Shown piece after piece: positions 1 through 5,007 of a stretch of 5,007 bases of DNA. The notes beneath the pieces are model-generated. The model was given only the letters and a program-made list of their open reading frames with translations, was not told where the DNA came from and searched no databases. Numbering within the stretch: the first letter of the stretch is position 1; every line of letters begins with the position of its first letter. The DNA lies in the NCBI GenBank assembly GCA_026996635.1, contig JALWKH010000127.1:968-5974 (forward strand), in the 5' to 3' direction. A program made the translations under genes and the position numbers. The DNA is from Bacteroidales bacterium. Its GTDB lineage: Bacteria; Bacteroidota; Bacteroidia; Bacteroidales; JALTDM01.

Positions 1-2
1 TT

Positions 3-44
3 ATTGCAGATGGAGATTTTTCGTTATTGAATCTCGGTGAATAA
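3..44 (+). pseudogene. End of an upstream reading frame, probably the N-terminal part of the interrupted GlmU-like gene
   Basis: Thirteen codons are open from the window edge (IADGDFSLLNLGE) and end at TAA 42-44. This frame is the same as that of the GlmU-like gene starting at 54, and the other two forward frames are also closed (TGA 28-30 and TGA 38-40). In full-length Bacteroidetes GlmU-like proteins, the linker before the conserved 'WDIF..N' motif is a variable acidic stretch. The residues on both sides of the stop (NLGE, stop, QGEVLKIKYPLDIF) read like one such continuous linker. My inference is that this is the tail of the nucleotidyltransferase-like N-terminal domain, cut from its C-terminal half by a nonsense change or a sequence error. 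It could instead be the true end of a separate upstream gene. Only 42 bases are visible. Confidence 0.45.
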
Positions 45-53
45 CAGGGGGAA

Positions 54-863
54 GTGCTGAAAATTAAATATCCGTTGGATATTTTCAGTTACAATGGAAA
101 AGTTATTGAAAAAGACTTCAAAAATATAACCGTAGGCAGAAAAAGTAAAGATTTGCCTACAACTGTAAATGTGATAAATAAAGAAAATGTTTTTGTTGAA
201 GAAGGTGTAGAAATAAATTTAGCCACCCTTAATGCTCAAGACGGTTACATCTATTTGGGAAAGGATTCCGTTGTAATGGAAGGCTCTGTTGTACGCGGGT
301 CTTTGGCATTATGTGAACACAGTCAGTTAAAAATCGGATCTAAGATTTACGGACCTACTACAATCGGACCATATTCTAAAGTGGGAGGAGAAGTTAATAA
401 TTCTGTTATTTGGGGATATTCAAACAAGGCTCACGATGGATTTTTGGGCAATTCCGTATTGGGGCAGTGGTGCAACATAGGTGCAGACAGCAACAACTCA
501 AACCTTAAAAATAATTATGCAGAAGTGAAGATGTGGAACTATAGAGAAGAAAGGTTTATTAAAACAGGATTGCAGTTTTGCGGGTTGGTTATGGCAGATC
601 ATTCCAAGTGCAGCATAAATACAATGTTTAACACAGGTACGGTAGTTGGTGTTAATGCCAATATTTTCGGTTCGGGCTTCCCAAGAAATTTTATTCCTTC
701 TTTCAGTTGGGGAGGGGCGCAAGGTTTTACCGAATATAAGTTGGAAAAGGCTTTTGAAGTTGCTGAAAAAGTAATGGCAAGGCGAGGAGTTGAATTTGAT
801 GATACGGAAAAAGAAATTTTGACTTCCGTTTTTGAATCTACAAAAAAATACCGCAATAAATAA
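54..863 (+). CDS. GlmU-like acetyltransferase, left-handed beta-helix C-terminal part (N-terminal domain missing)
   Basis: This is a 269-residue protein resembling the C-terminal two thirds of the Bacteroidetes GlmU-type proteins, which are annotated as putative sugar nucleotidyltransferase or UDP-GlcNAc diphosphorylase/glucosamine-1-phosphate N-acetyltransferase. Such proteins would act in the cytoplasm on sugar-phosphate precursors of peptidoglycan and LPS. Residues about 45-215 show hexapeptide-type turns of a left-handed beta-helix. The family signature GYSNKAHDGFLG lies at 121-132, with the likely active-site His127, followed by a QWCNIGADSNNSNLKNNY stretch and GTVVGVNANIFGSGFPRNF. A C-terminal helix (EKAFEVAEKVMARRG) closes it. 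Family members are usually near 400 residues with an N-terminal nucleotidyltransferase-like domain, which is absent here. The only available start is a GTG at 54, 10 nt after an in-frame TAA and preceded by purine-rich AGGGGGAA, so restart after termination is possible. Family assignment is firm; the exact substrate and whether this half is functional are not. Confidence 0.8.
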   Translation: MLKIKYPLDIFSYNGKVIEKDFKNITVGRKSKDLPTTVNVINKENVFVEEGVEINLATLNAQDGYIYLGKDSVVMEGSVVRGSLALCEHSQLKIGSKIYGPTTIGPYSKVGGEVNNSVIWGYSNKAHDGFLGNSVLGQWCNIGADSNNSNLKNNYAEVKMWNYREERFIKTGLQFCGLVMADHSKCSINTMFNTGTVVGVNANIFGSGFPRNFIPSFSWGGAQGFTEYKLEKAFEVAEKVMARRGVEFDDTEKEILTSVFESTKKYRNK

Positions 864-884
864 TTTCCTTGTGTGTTTCGGCAT

Positions 885-928
885 ACAAATTGATTAAACT
901 ATAAGACAATTTTTTTTGTTTAACTTGT
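885..928. repeat. Imperfect inverted repeat upstream of lon
   Basis: TTAAAC (894-899) is mirrored by GTTTAA (918-923), and outside these ACAA (885-888) is mirrored by TTGT (925-928), with four unmatched bases more on the left side. AAATTG (887-892) can alternatively pair with CAATTT (907-912) just before a T-run. It overlaps the possible lon promoter. It could be an operator, a weak terminator for the gene upstream, or chance in AT-rich DNA. It does not resemble the CIRCE heat-shock operator. Confidence 0.25.
890..918 (+). promoter_or_regulatory. Possible lon promoter (Bacteroidetes type, imperfect)
   Basis: TTG at 890-892 is followed after 18 nt by TTTTTTTG (911-918). This matches the Bacteroidetes -33 (TTTG/TTG) and -7 (TAnnTTTG) pattern apart from one base in the -7 element and a slightly short spacer. 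The element ends 24 nt before the lon ATG, leaving room for a short leader. No better candidate lies in the 79-nt gap between the GlmU-like gene and lon. The T-rich sequence makes a chance match likely. Confidence 0.3.
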
Positions 929-942
929 AAAAAGTTGATTAT

Positions 943-3399
943 ATGATAGATATGGATGATATGTTTTTCGGTTTGTTTGAGTCGAAGAATAATGGTGGTG
1001 ACAAGCTGTCAGATTTACCGGAAGAATTGCCAATTTTGGCGTTAAGGAATTTGGTAATTTTTCCGAGCAATATAGTTCCGGTTCCCATAGGACGCGAAAA
1101 ATCTCTGACCTTGATTAAAGAGGCGGAAAAAAATAATATGTTTTTTGTTGCAATAGCACAGAAAGATATTGAGGTGGAAGAACCGGGCGAAAAAGACCTT
1201 TTCAAATACGGTACAATTGTCAAAGTATTAAAAACCATTGATTTACCGGGTAGAGGATTGACGGCGATTTTAGAAGGGGTTGAGAGGGTGAAATTTTTAG
1301 GTTTAACAGCAGACCAACCCTATTTGAAAGGAAGATTTGAAATTAAGCCCGATCCCAGGCCGAAAAGGAAGGATAAATATCTGGAAGCCAAAATTTCACT
1401 TCTGAAGGATGAGACCATTAAGTACTTCAAGCTGGCAAAAGATATGATGCCTGACGAGTTGATTGCTCCACTTAAAAATATGAAAGACGAGTGGCTTCTG
1501 GTAAATTATGTTGCTTACAATATTGATATTGAAATAAACAGGAAACAAAAACTGCTTGAAATAAATTCTTTCTCAAAAAGGCTTGATGAAGTTCTCTCCG
1601 TTCTTTTGGAAAAAATAGGAATGGAAGAGATAAAGAAAGATATTGAACTCAAAGTAAAAAAAGACATTGATAAGCAGCAGAAAGAATATATTTTAAACCA
1701 ACAGATAAAGGCTATTCAAAAAGAACTGGGCGAAAATCCCATTGAACAGGAATACGAAGAACTGAAAAAGAAAGCTGAAAATAAAAAATGGCCAAAAAAT
1801 GTTCAAGAGCATTTTGAGAAGGAATTAAAGAAGCTTAGGGTAATGAACCCTGCGATGCCGGATTATTCAATGCAACTTAACTATTTAAACACCCTTGTTG
1901 ACTTACCGTGGAATGAGTACACAAAAGATAATTTAGACCTTAAACACGCTGAAAATATACTTAATCGCGACCATTACGGATTGGAGGATGTTAAAGAAAG
2001 AATTTTGGAACATCTTGCTGTATTGAAACTGAAAAAGGATATGAAAGCGCCTATTTTGTGCTTGTACGGTCCTCCGGGAGTAGGTAAAACATCATTGGGT
2101 AAATCCATTGCTGAAGCTCTTGGCAGAAAGTATGTAAGAGTGTCACTTGGCGGATTGCACGATGAGGCGGAAATAAGAGGACACCGTAAAACATATATAG
2201 GTGCAATGCCGGGCAGAATAATTCAAAATTTGAAAAAGGCAAAATCGTCAAATCCTGTTTTTGTACTGGATGAAATAGATAAAATCGGCAGTGATTTTAG
2301 AGGAGATCCTGCTTCCGCATTGTTGGAAGTGCTAGACCCTGAGCAAAATAATTCATTTTATGATAATTATTTGGAATTAGAATATGATTTGTCCAAAATA
2401 TTGTTCATAGCAACTGCAAATACTACTTCTACCATACACCCGGCTTTACTCGACAGAATGGAATTGATAGAAGTTACCGGATATACAACTGAGGAAAAAG
2501 TTGAAATTGCAAAAAGACATCTTATTCCCAAACAGCTTAAAGAACACGGAATGGAATCTGTGCCACTGAGTTTTCCGAAAAATGTACTGGAAAAAATAAT
2601 TAAAGATTATACACGCGAATCGGGTGTTAGGACTTTGGATAAAACATTGGCGAAAATCATAAGAAGATATGCAAAAAGATTGGCATACGGTGAGGAGATA
2701 AACAAAAGGGTAACTGTAAATGATGTTAAAGAAATATTAGGACCACGTAAATTTTTCTCAGAATCGTACGAAGGAAATGATTTTGCAGGTGTAGTGGTAG
2801 GTTTGGCTTGGACAGCTTACGGAGGCAGCATTTTGTATATTGAAACCAGTGTAAGCAGGGGAAATGGCAGATTGACACTTACGGGAAATCTCGGTGATGT
2901 GATGAAAGAATCCGCTACCATTGCATTGGAGTATGTAAAATCAAGAAGCAAAAAGCTGGGTATTCCTTACGAAGTGTTCCAAAAATATAATGTTCACTTA
3001 CACGTGCCCGAGGGAGCTATACCCAAAGACGGTCCCAGTGCAGGTATAACTATGGCAACGGCATTGGCATCTATTTTTACCCAGCGTAAAATCAGGCCTT
3101 ATCTGGCAATGACAGGGGAAATAACACTTCGTGGTAAGGTATTACCTGTAGGTGGAATCAAAGAAAAAATTTTGGCTGCAAAAAGGGCAGGAATAAAAGA
3201 AATAGTGTTGTCTGTTGAGAATAAAACAGATGTTGAAAAAATAAAAAAAGAATATGTAAAGGACCTGAAGTTTATGTATGTAAACACTATTGATGATGTT
3301 TTGGATTATGCCCTTTTGGACGAAAAAGTGCAAGATGCAATAGATTTTGAAGAAGAGTTGAAAAAAGAAAAAGAAGAAAAAGAGGCAGCCAAAATATAA
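943..3399 (+). CDS. lon: ATP-dependent protease LonA
   Basis: This is a complete 818-residue Lon protease, the usual length for Bacteroidetes LonA. It is a cytoplasmic homohexamer that unfolds and degrades misfolded and some regulatory proteins (EC 3.4.21.53). The N-terminal substrate-binding LON domain starts near residue 29 ([13 protein letters not shown]) and runs to about 240, followed by a charged coiled-coil stretch (about 240-300). The AAA+ module has Walker A GPPGVGKT at 376-383 (Lys382), Walker B FVLDEID with Asp443/Glu444, sensor-1 Asn493, the LLDR arginine finger Arg505 and the sensor-2 Arg563 in ESGVRTLDK. The protease domain carries the Ser-Lys dyad: Ser699 in KDGPSAG and Lys742 in GGIKEK, with the 43-residue spacing of E. 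coli Ser679/Lys722. The last ~20 residues are a Glu/Lys-rich tail. ATG 943 is the first Met after the gap; Met4 and Met7 are alternatives, and no Shine-Dalgarno sequence decides between them. No frameshift or missing residue is seen. Confidence 0.98.
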   Translation: MIDMDDMFFGLFESKNNGGDKLSDLPEELPILALRNLVIFPSNIVPVPIGREKSLTLIKEAEKNNMFFVAIAQKDIEVEEPGEKDLFKYGTIVKVLKTIDLPGRGLTAILEGVERVKFLGLTADQPYLKGRFEIKPDPRPKRKDKYLEAKISLLKDETIKYFKLAKDMMPDELIAPLKNMKDEWLLVNYVAYNIDIEINRKQKLLEINSFSKRLDEVLSVLLEKIGMEEIKKDIELKVKKDIDKQQKEYILNQQIKAIQKELGENPIEQEYEELKKKAENKKWPKNVQEHFEKELKKLRVMNPAMPDYSMQLNYLNTLVDLPWNEYTKDNLDLKHAENILNRDHYGLEDVKERILEHLAVLKLKKDMKAPILCLYGPPGVGKTSLGKSIAEALGRKYVRVSLGGLHDEAEIRGHRKTYIGAMPGRIIQNLKKAKSSNPVFVLDEIDKIGSDFRGDPASALLEVLDPEQNNSFYDNYLELEYDLSKILFIATANTTSTIHPALLDRMELIEVTGYTTEEKVEIAKRHLIPKQLKEHGMESVPLSFPKNVLEKIIKDYTRESGVRTLDKTLAKIIRRYAKRLAYGEEINKRVTVNDVKEILGPRKFFSESYEGNDFAGVVVGLAWTAYGGSILYIETSVSRGNGRLTLTGNLGDVMKESATIALEYVKSRSKKLGIPYEVFQKYNVHLHVPEGAIPKDGPSAGITMATALASIFTQRKIRPYLAMTGEITLRGKVLPVGGIKEKILAAKRAGIKEIVLSVENKTDVEKIKKEYVKDLKFMYVNTIDDVLDYALLDEKVQDAIDFEEELKKEKEEKEAAKI

Positions 3400-3406
3400 T
3401 ATTTAT

Positions 3407-3414
3407 TATTTTTG
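3407..3414 (+). promoter_or_regulatory. Bacteroidetes -7 element for tRNA-Ser
   Basis: TATTTTTG matches the Bacteroidetes -7 consensus TAnnTTTG exactly and is followed by C, as often seen. It lies 8 bases after the lon stop and 12 bases before the mature tRNA 5' end, so the primary transcript would carry only a few leader bases. No TTG is found at the -33 position, which falls in the last codons of lon. The position relative to the tRNA makes this more convincing than the motif alone. Confidence 0.6.
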
Positions 3415-3426
3415 CAGCGAAGTTTT

Positions 3427-3513
3427 GGTGAGGTGGCCGAGTGGTCGAAGGCGCACGCCTGGAGAGCGTGTTCTCGCGGAAGCGGGACAAGGGTTCGAAT
3501 CCCTTCCTCACCG
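3427..3513 (+). tRNA. tRNA-Ser (anticodon GGA)
   Basis: All arms fold. The acceptor stem is GGTGAGG (3427-3433) paired with CCTCACC (3506-3512), with discriminator G 3513. The D stem is GCC/GGC with the GG pair at 3443-3444. The anticodon stem CACGC/GCGTG encloses loop CTGGAGA with anticodon GGA at 3461-3463, which reads serine codons UCC and UCU. The long class II variable arm (3471-3488) forms about six pairs around a GGAA loop, as expected for serine. The T arm is AAGGG-TTCGAAT-CCCTT. The 3' CCA is not encoded, so it must be added by CCA-adding enzyme. A run of seven T (3515-3521) follows directly. It sits between lon and a small unknown gene, all on the same strand. Confidence 0.97.
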
Positions 3514-3543
3514 CTTTTTTTATAAACAAAAAATTAAGTGGTT

Positions 3544-3840
3544 ATGAAAAATTTTAAAGAAATATTGACAACGATATACAACGAACTGTCAAAGAACAGT
3601 AACGGTCTAAAAAAGAATCAGTTATTAAAAGCAATACAAAACAATGATTTAAGTAAATACGAATTTTATTACTATCATTGGGTATTATCAATTTTAAAAA
3701 AACACCATTTCATTTGGTTCAAAGGCGATGATATAGATTTGTATTCGTCGGATGTAGTTGTTTATTTGGGTTTCAAAGGAATGGGTTCTAGTGAAGAGGA
3801 TTTTGTAAAATATGGTTTTGAGGAATTAATGCAAGCATAA
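3544..3840 (+). CDS. Hypothetical protein, 98 residues, possible winged-helix-like fold
   Basis: I do not recognise this protein. The ATG at 3544 gives 98 residues; a GTG two codons earlier (3538) is in frame but less likely. It begins with a probable helix (KNFKEILTTIYNELSKN), then a short helix around LKKNQLLKAIQ (22-32), an aromatic stretch EFYYYHWVLSILKKHHFIWF (40-59) and a turn KGDDIDLY that could be a wing. The C-terminus is acidic. The helix-helix-helix-hairpin order is compatible with a small winged-helix domain, but this is inference from sequence pattern only. There is no signal peptide, transmembrane segment or cysteine. Its start is 30 nt after the tRNA and no promoter element is visible between them, so it may be expressed by read-through from the tRNA or lon. 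A strong terminator follows 23 nt after the stop. The AT-rich codon use matches its neighbours, which argues for a real gene. Confidence 0.75.
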   Translation: MKNFKEILTTIYNELSKNSNGLKKNQLLKAIQNNDLSKYEFYYYHWVLSILKKHHFIWFKGDDIDLYSSDVVVYLGFKGMGSSEEDFVKYGFEELMQA

Positions 3841-3863
3841 CACGAAAGCCAAACAATATTTAC

Positions 3864-3896
3864 AAAAAAGAGGTCCTTTCGAGGGCCTCTTTTTTT
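3864..3896 (+). terminator. Intrinsic terminator with UUCG loop
   Basis: An eight-pair stem, GAGGTCCT (3870-3877) with AGGGCCTC (3882-3889) including one G-U pair, is capped by TTCG (3878-3881), the very stable UUCG tetraloop. Seven T follow (3890-3896) and six A precede (3864-3869), so the stem can extend by A-U pairs and the element could also stop transcription from the other strand. It closes the lon/tRNA/98-residue gene group and insulates parA. Confidence 0.93.
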
Positions 3897-3908
3897 ATAT
3901 CTTGCTTG

Positions 3909-3937
3909 TTATCAATGTGTTTGTATGTTGTTGATAA
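3909..3937. promoter_or_regulatory. Inverted repeat upstream of parA, possible operator
   Basis: TTATCAA (3909-3915) and its exact reverse complement TTGATAA (3931-3937) are separated by 15 nt, putting the half-site centres 22 bp apart, about two helical turns. The repeat lies between the terminator and the parA promoter, about 40 bp upstream of the -7 element. This arrangement suits a dimeric regulator binding upstream of parA. The sequence does not resemble the parS consensus (TGTTTCACGTGAAACA). Chance is possible given the AT-rich context. Confidence 0.3.
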
Positions 3938-3976
3938 TTTGTGAAGATAAAGTCGGGCAAAAAAGTATAAAGGTTG

Positions 3977-3984
3977 TATTTTTG
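3977..3984 (+). promoter_or_regulatory. Bacteroidetes -7 element of the parAB promoter
   Basis: TATTTTTG is an exact match to TAnnTTTG and is followed by C, identical to the element in front of the tRNA. It ends 23 nt before the parA ATG. The expected -33 TTG is represented only by TCG (3953-3955) at 21-nt spacing. Together with the terminator upstream this makes it the likely start of the parAB transcript. Confidence 0.65.
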
Positions 3985-4007
3985 CAAAAAAGAAATAAAA
4001 AGGGAAA

Positions 4008-4805
4008 ATGGGAAAAGTAATAAGTGTAGCTAACCAAAAAGGCGGTGTAGGTAAGACAACAACTTCCGTGAACTTGGCTGCCGCATTGGCAACATTGGAA
4101 TACAAAACATTGCTTATAGATGCAGATCCGCAGGCAAATTCAACATCAGGGCTCGGTTTTGATCCGGAAAATATACAATTATCCTTGTATGAGTGCCTTA
4201 TTGAGGATAAAAATTTGAATGATGTTAAGCTTAAAACCAAATTCGATAAATTGGAACTGATTCCTGCCAGCATAGACTTGGTAGGTGCTGAAATTGAGCT
4301 TCTGGAACATCCCAATAAAGAAAAAAAGCTCAAAATGCTGATAGATGAAGTCAAGGACGATTATGATATGGTAATAATAGATTGTGCTCCGTCTCTCGGC
4401 TTAATTACCTTAAATTCACTTACTGCTGCCGATTCGGTAATTGTTCCTGTGCAGTGCGAATATTACGCTCTCGAAGGTTTGGGGAAATTACTTCATACAA
4501 TAAAACTTGTTCAAGGGTCATTAAATCCTGATTTAAGAATTGAAGGATTTTTGCCTACGATGTACGATTCAAGGTTAAATATCTCCAATCAAGTTTTGGA
4601 AGAACTGAAAACACATTTTGATTCCTTGGTTTTTGATACTGTTATCCATAGAAATGTAAAATTGGCTGAAGCGCCGAGCTTCGGGCAGTCAATTATTGAA
4701 TACGACATAAACTCAAAAGGTTCTAAAAATTATTTGTCTCTGGCAAGAGAAATTTTGCAAAAGAACGGAATGACAAAAATGAGAACCGAAGATAAAATAT
4801 TGTAG
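4008..4805 (+). CDS. parA: Chromosome partitioning ATPase ParA (Soj)
   Basis: This 265-residue deviant-Walker P-loop ATPase of the chromosomal ParA/Soj type forms ATP-bound dimers on DNA and, with ParB bound at parS, moves newly copied origins apart. The deviant Walker A KGGVGKTT is at 11-18, with the signature Lys11 and catalytic-loop Lys16. Walker A' LLIDADPQ carries Asp40, and Walker B VIIDCAPSLG carries Asp125. The later EYYALEGL and RNVKLAEAPSFGQSI stretches are typical of Soj. There is no N-terminal helix-turn-helix extension, which separates it from plasmid type Ia ParA proteins. Length is normal. ATG 4008 sits directly before the conserved GKVISVANQKGG; AGGG at 4001-4004 is close but is not needed to set the start. 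parB follows after 3 nt, so the two are co-transcribed. MinD or a plasmid ParA is unlikely given the neighbour and sequence. Confidence 0.97.
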   Translation: MGKVISVANQKGGVGKTTTSVNLAAALATLEYKTLLIDADPQANSTSGLGFDPENIQLSLYECLIEDKNLNDVKLKTKFDKLELIPASIDLVGAEIELLEHPNKEKKLKMLIDEVKDDYDMVIIDCAPSLGLITLNSLTAADSVIVPVQCEYYALEGLGKLLHTIKLVQGSLNPDLRIEGFLPTMYDSRLNISNQVLEELKTHFDSLVFDTVIHRNVKLAEAPSFGQSIIEYDINSKGSKNYLSLAREILQKNGMTKMRTEDKIL

Positions 4806-4808
4806 ATT

Positions 4809-5007
4809 ATGGCGAAAAGACAAGCTTTGGGAAAAGGTTTGGGTGCGTTGATAGAAGGTGCCGCAAAGAAAGAAAATGAGGTAGTAGGTTTTATCAACGA
4901 AATACCTATCAAGGACATTAAAGCCAATCCTTACCAACCGCGTACCGAGTTTGACGAAGAGGCACTTATGGAACTTGCACAGTCTATTAAGGAACTCGGT
5001 GTTATAC
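4809..5007 (+). CDS. parB: Chromosome partitioning protein ParB (Spo0J), 5' end only
   Basis: The open frame runs from ATG 4809 to the window edge, giving 66 codons of a protein normally near 290-300 residues. ParB binds parS sites, spreads along DNA as a CTP-dependent clamp and stimulates ParA. Residues 7-15 (LGKGLGALI) are the conserved N-terminal motif at the ParA-interacting end. Residues 31-45 contain IPIKDIKANPYQPR, the start of the ParB/Srx-fold domain, continued by FDEEALMELAQSIKELGVI. The CTP-binding motifs, helix-turn-helix and dimerisation domain lie beyond the window. The gene starts 3 nt after the parA stop, showing tight co-transcription and probably coupled translation. No Shine-Dalgarno sequence is visible. 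Confidence 0.96.
   Translation, partial: MAKRQALGKGLGALIEGAAKKENEVVGFINEIPIKDIKANPYQPRTEFDEEALMELAQSIKELGVI

Noticed and set aside
498..884. Minus-strand open frames opposite the GlmU-like gene
   Set aside because: They are antisense to conserved beta-helix coding sequence and their translations are low-complexity and Phe/Ser-rich, as expected for shadows.
864..942. CIRCE-type heat-shock operator before lon
   Set aside because: No TTAGCACTC-N9-GAGTGCTAA-like sequence is present in the gap.
3340..3396. Glu/Lys-rich end of Lon as a possible frameshifted or repeat-expanded tail
   Set aside because: Short charged C-terminal tails of variable sequence are common in Lon proteins. The frame is continuous, and the total length is normal.
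2051..3529. Minus-strand open frames opposite lon and the tRNA
   Set aside because: All overlap conserved Lon coding sequence or the tRNA. The one at 3287-3529 spans the tRNA, and its 'RKGFEPLSRFRE' peptide is the familiar false translation of an antisense tRNA-Ser.
3427..3543. tRNA-Ser 3' end as an integration site for a mobile element
   Set aside because: No integrase is present, and I found no second copy of the tRNA 3' end within the window. The flanking genes are ordinary chromosome genes.
3841..4007. parS site or DnaA boxes marking a replication origin near parA
   Set aside because: No GTTxCACGTGxAAC-like palindrome is present, and TTATCAATG matches the DnaA box TTATCCACA at only six of nine positions.
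3860..4354. Long minus-strand open frame (164 codons) opposite the start of parA
   Set aside because: It lies antisense to the terminator and the well-conserved parA coding sequence, and its translation has no recognisable domain. It is a shadow of parA.

Overview
The window looks like a piece of chromosome from an AT-rich member of the Bacteroidetes (Bacteroidota). Three things point there. The first gene encodes the C-terminal part of a GlmU-like acetyltransferase of the type typical of that phylum. The Lon protein has the wording typical of Bacteroidetes LonA. Two intergenic sites match the Bacteroidetes sigma-factor -7 element (TAnnTTTG) exactly. Start codons mostly lack clear Shine-Dalgarno sequences, which also fits. 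I would not name a genus from this sequence alone.

Layout, all on the + strand: (1) 54-863, the left-handed beta-helix C-terminal half of a GlmU-like sugar-phosphate protein. The same reading frame continues upstream but is cut by a TAA at 42-44, so the gene looks interrupted or split. (2) 943-3399, a complete lon gene with all ATPase and protease residues intact. (3) 3427-3513, tRNA-Ser(GGA), starting 27 nt after lon. (4) 3544-3840, a 98-residue protein of unknown function, closed by a strong UUCG-loop intrinsic terminator at 3864-3896. (5) 4008-4805, parA (soj), followed after 3 nt by the 5' end of parB (4809 to the window edge), forming the chromosome segregation operon with its own promoter.

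The genes are mostly housekeeping: envelope precursor synthesis, protein quality control, translation and chromosome partitioning. I see no mobile element, CRISPR array, phage gene, defence system or clearly new biological system. The items most worth checking are the in-frame stop in the GlmU-like gene, the orphan 98-residue gene transcribed with or just behind the tRNA, and an inverted repeat upstream of parA that could be an operator.

Intergenic stretches are short (79 nt before lon, 167 nt before parA). No gene-free stretch exceeds 300 bases.
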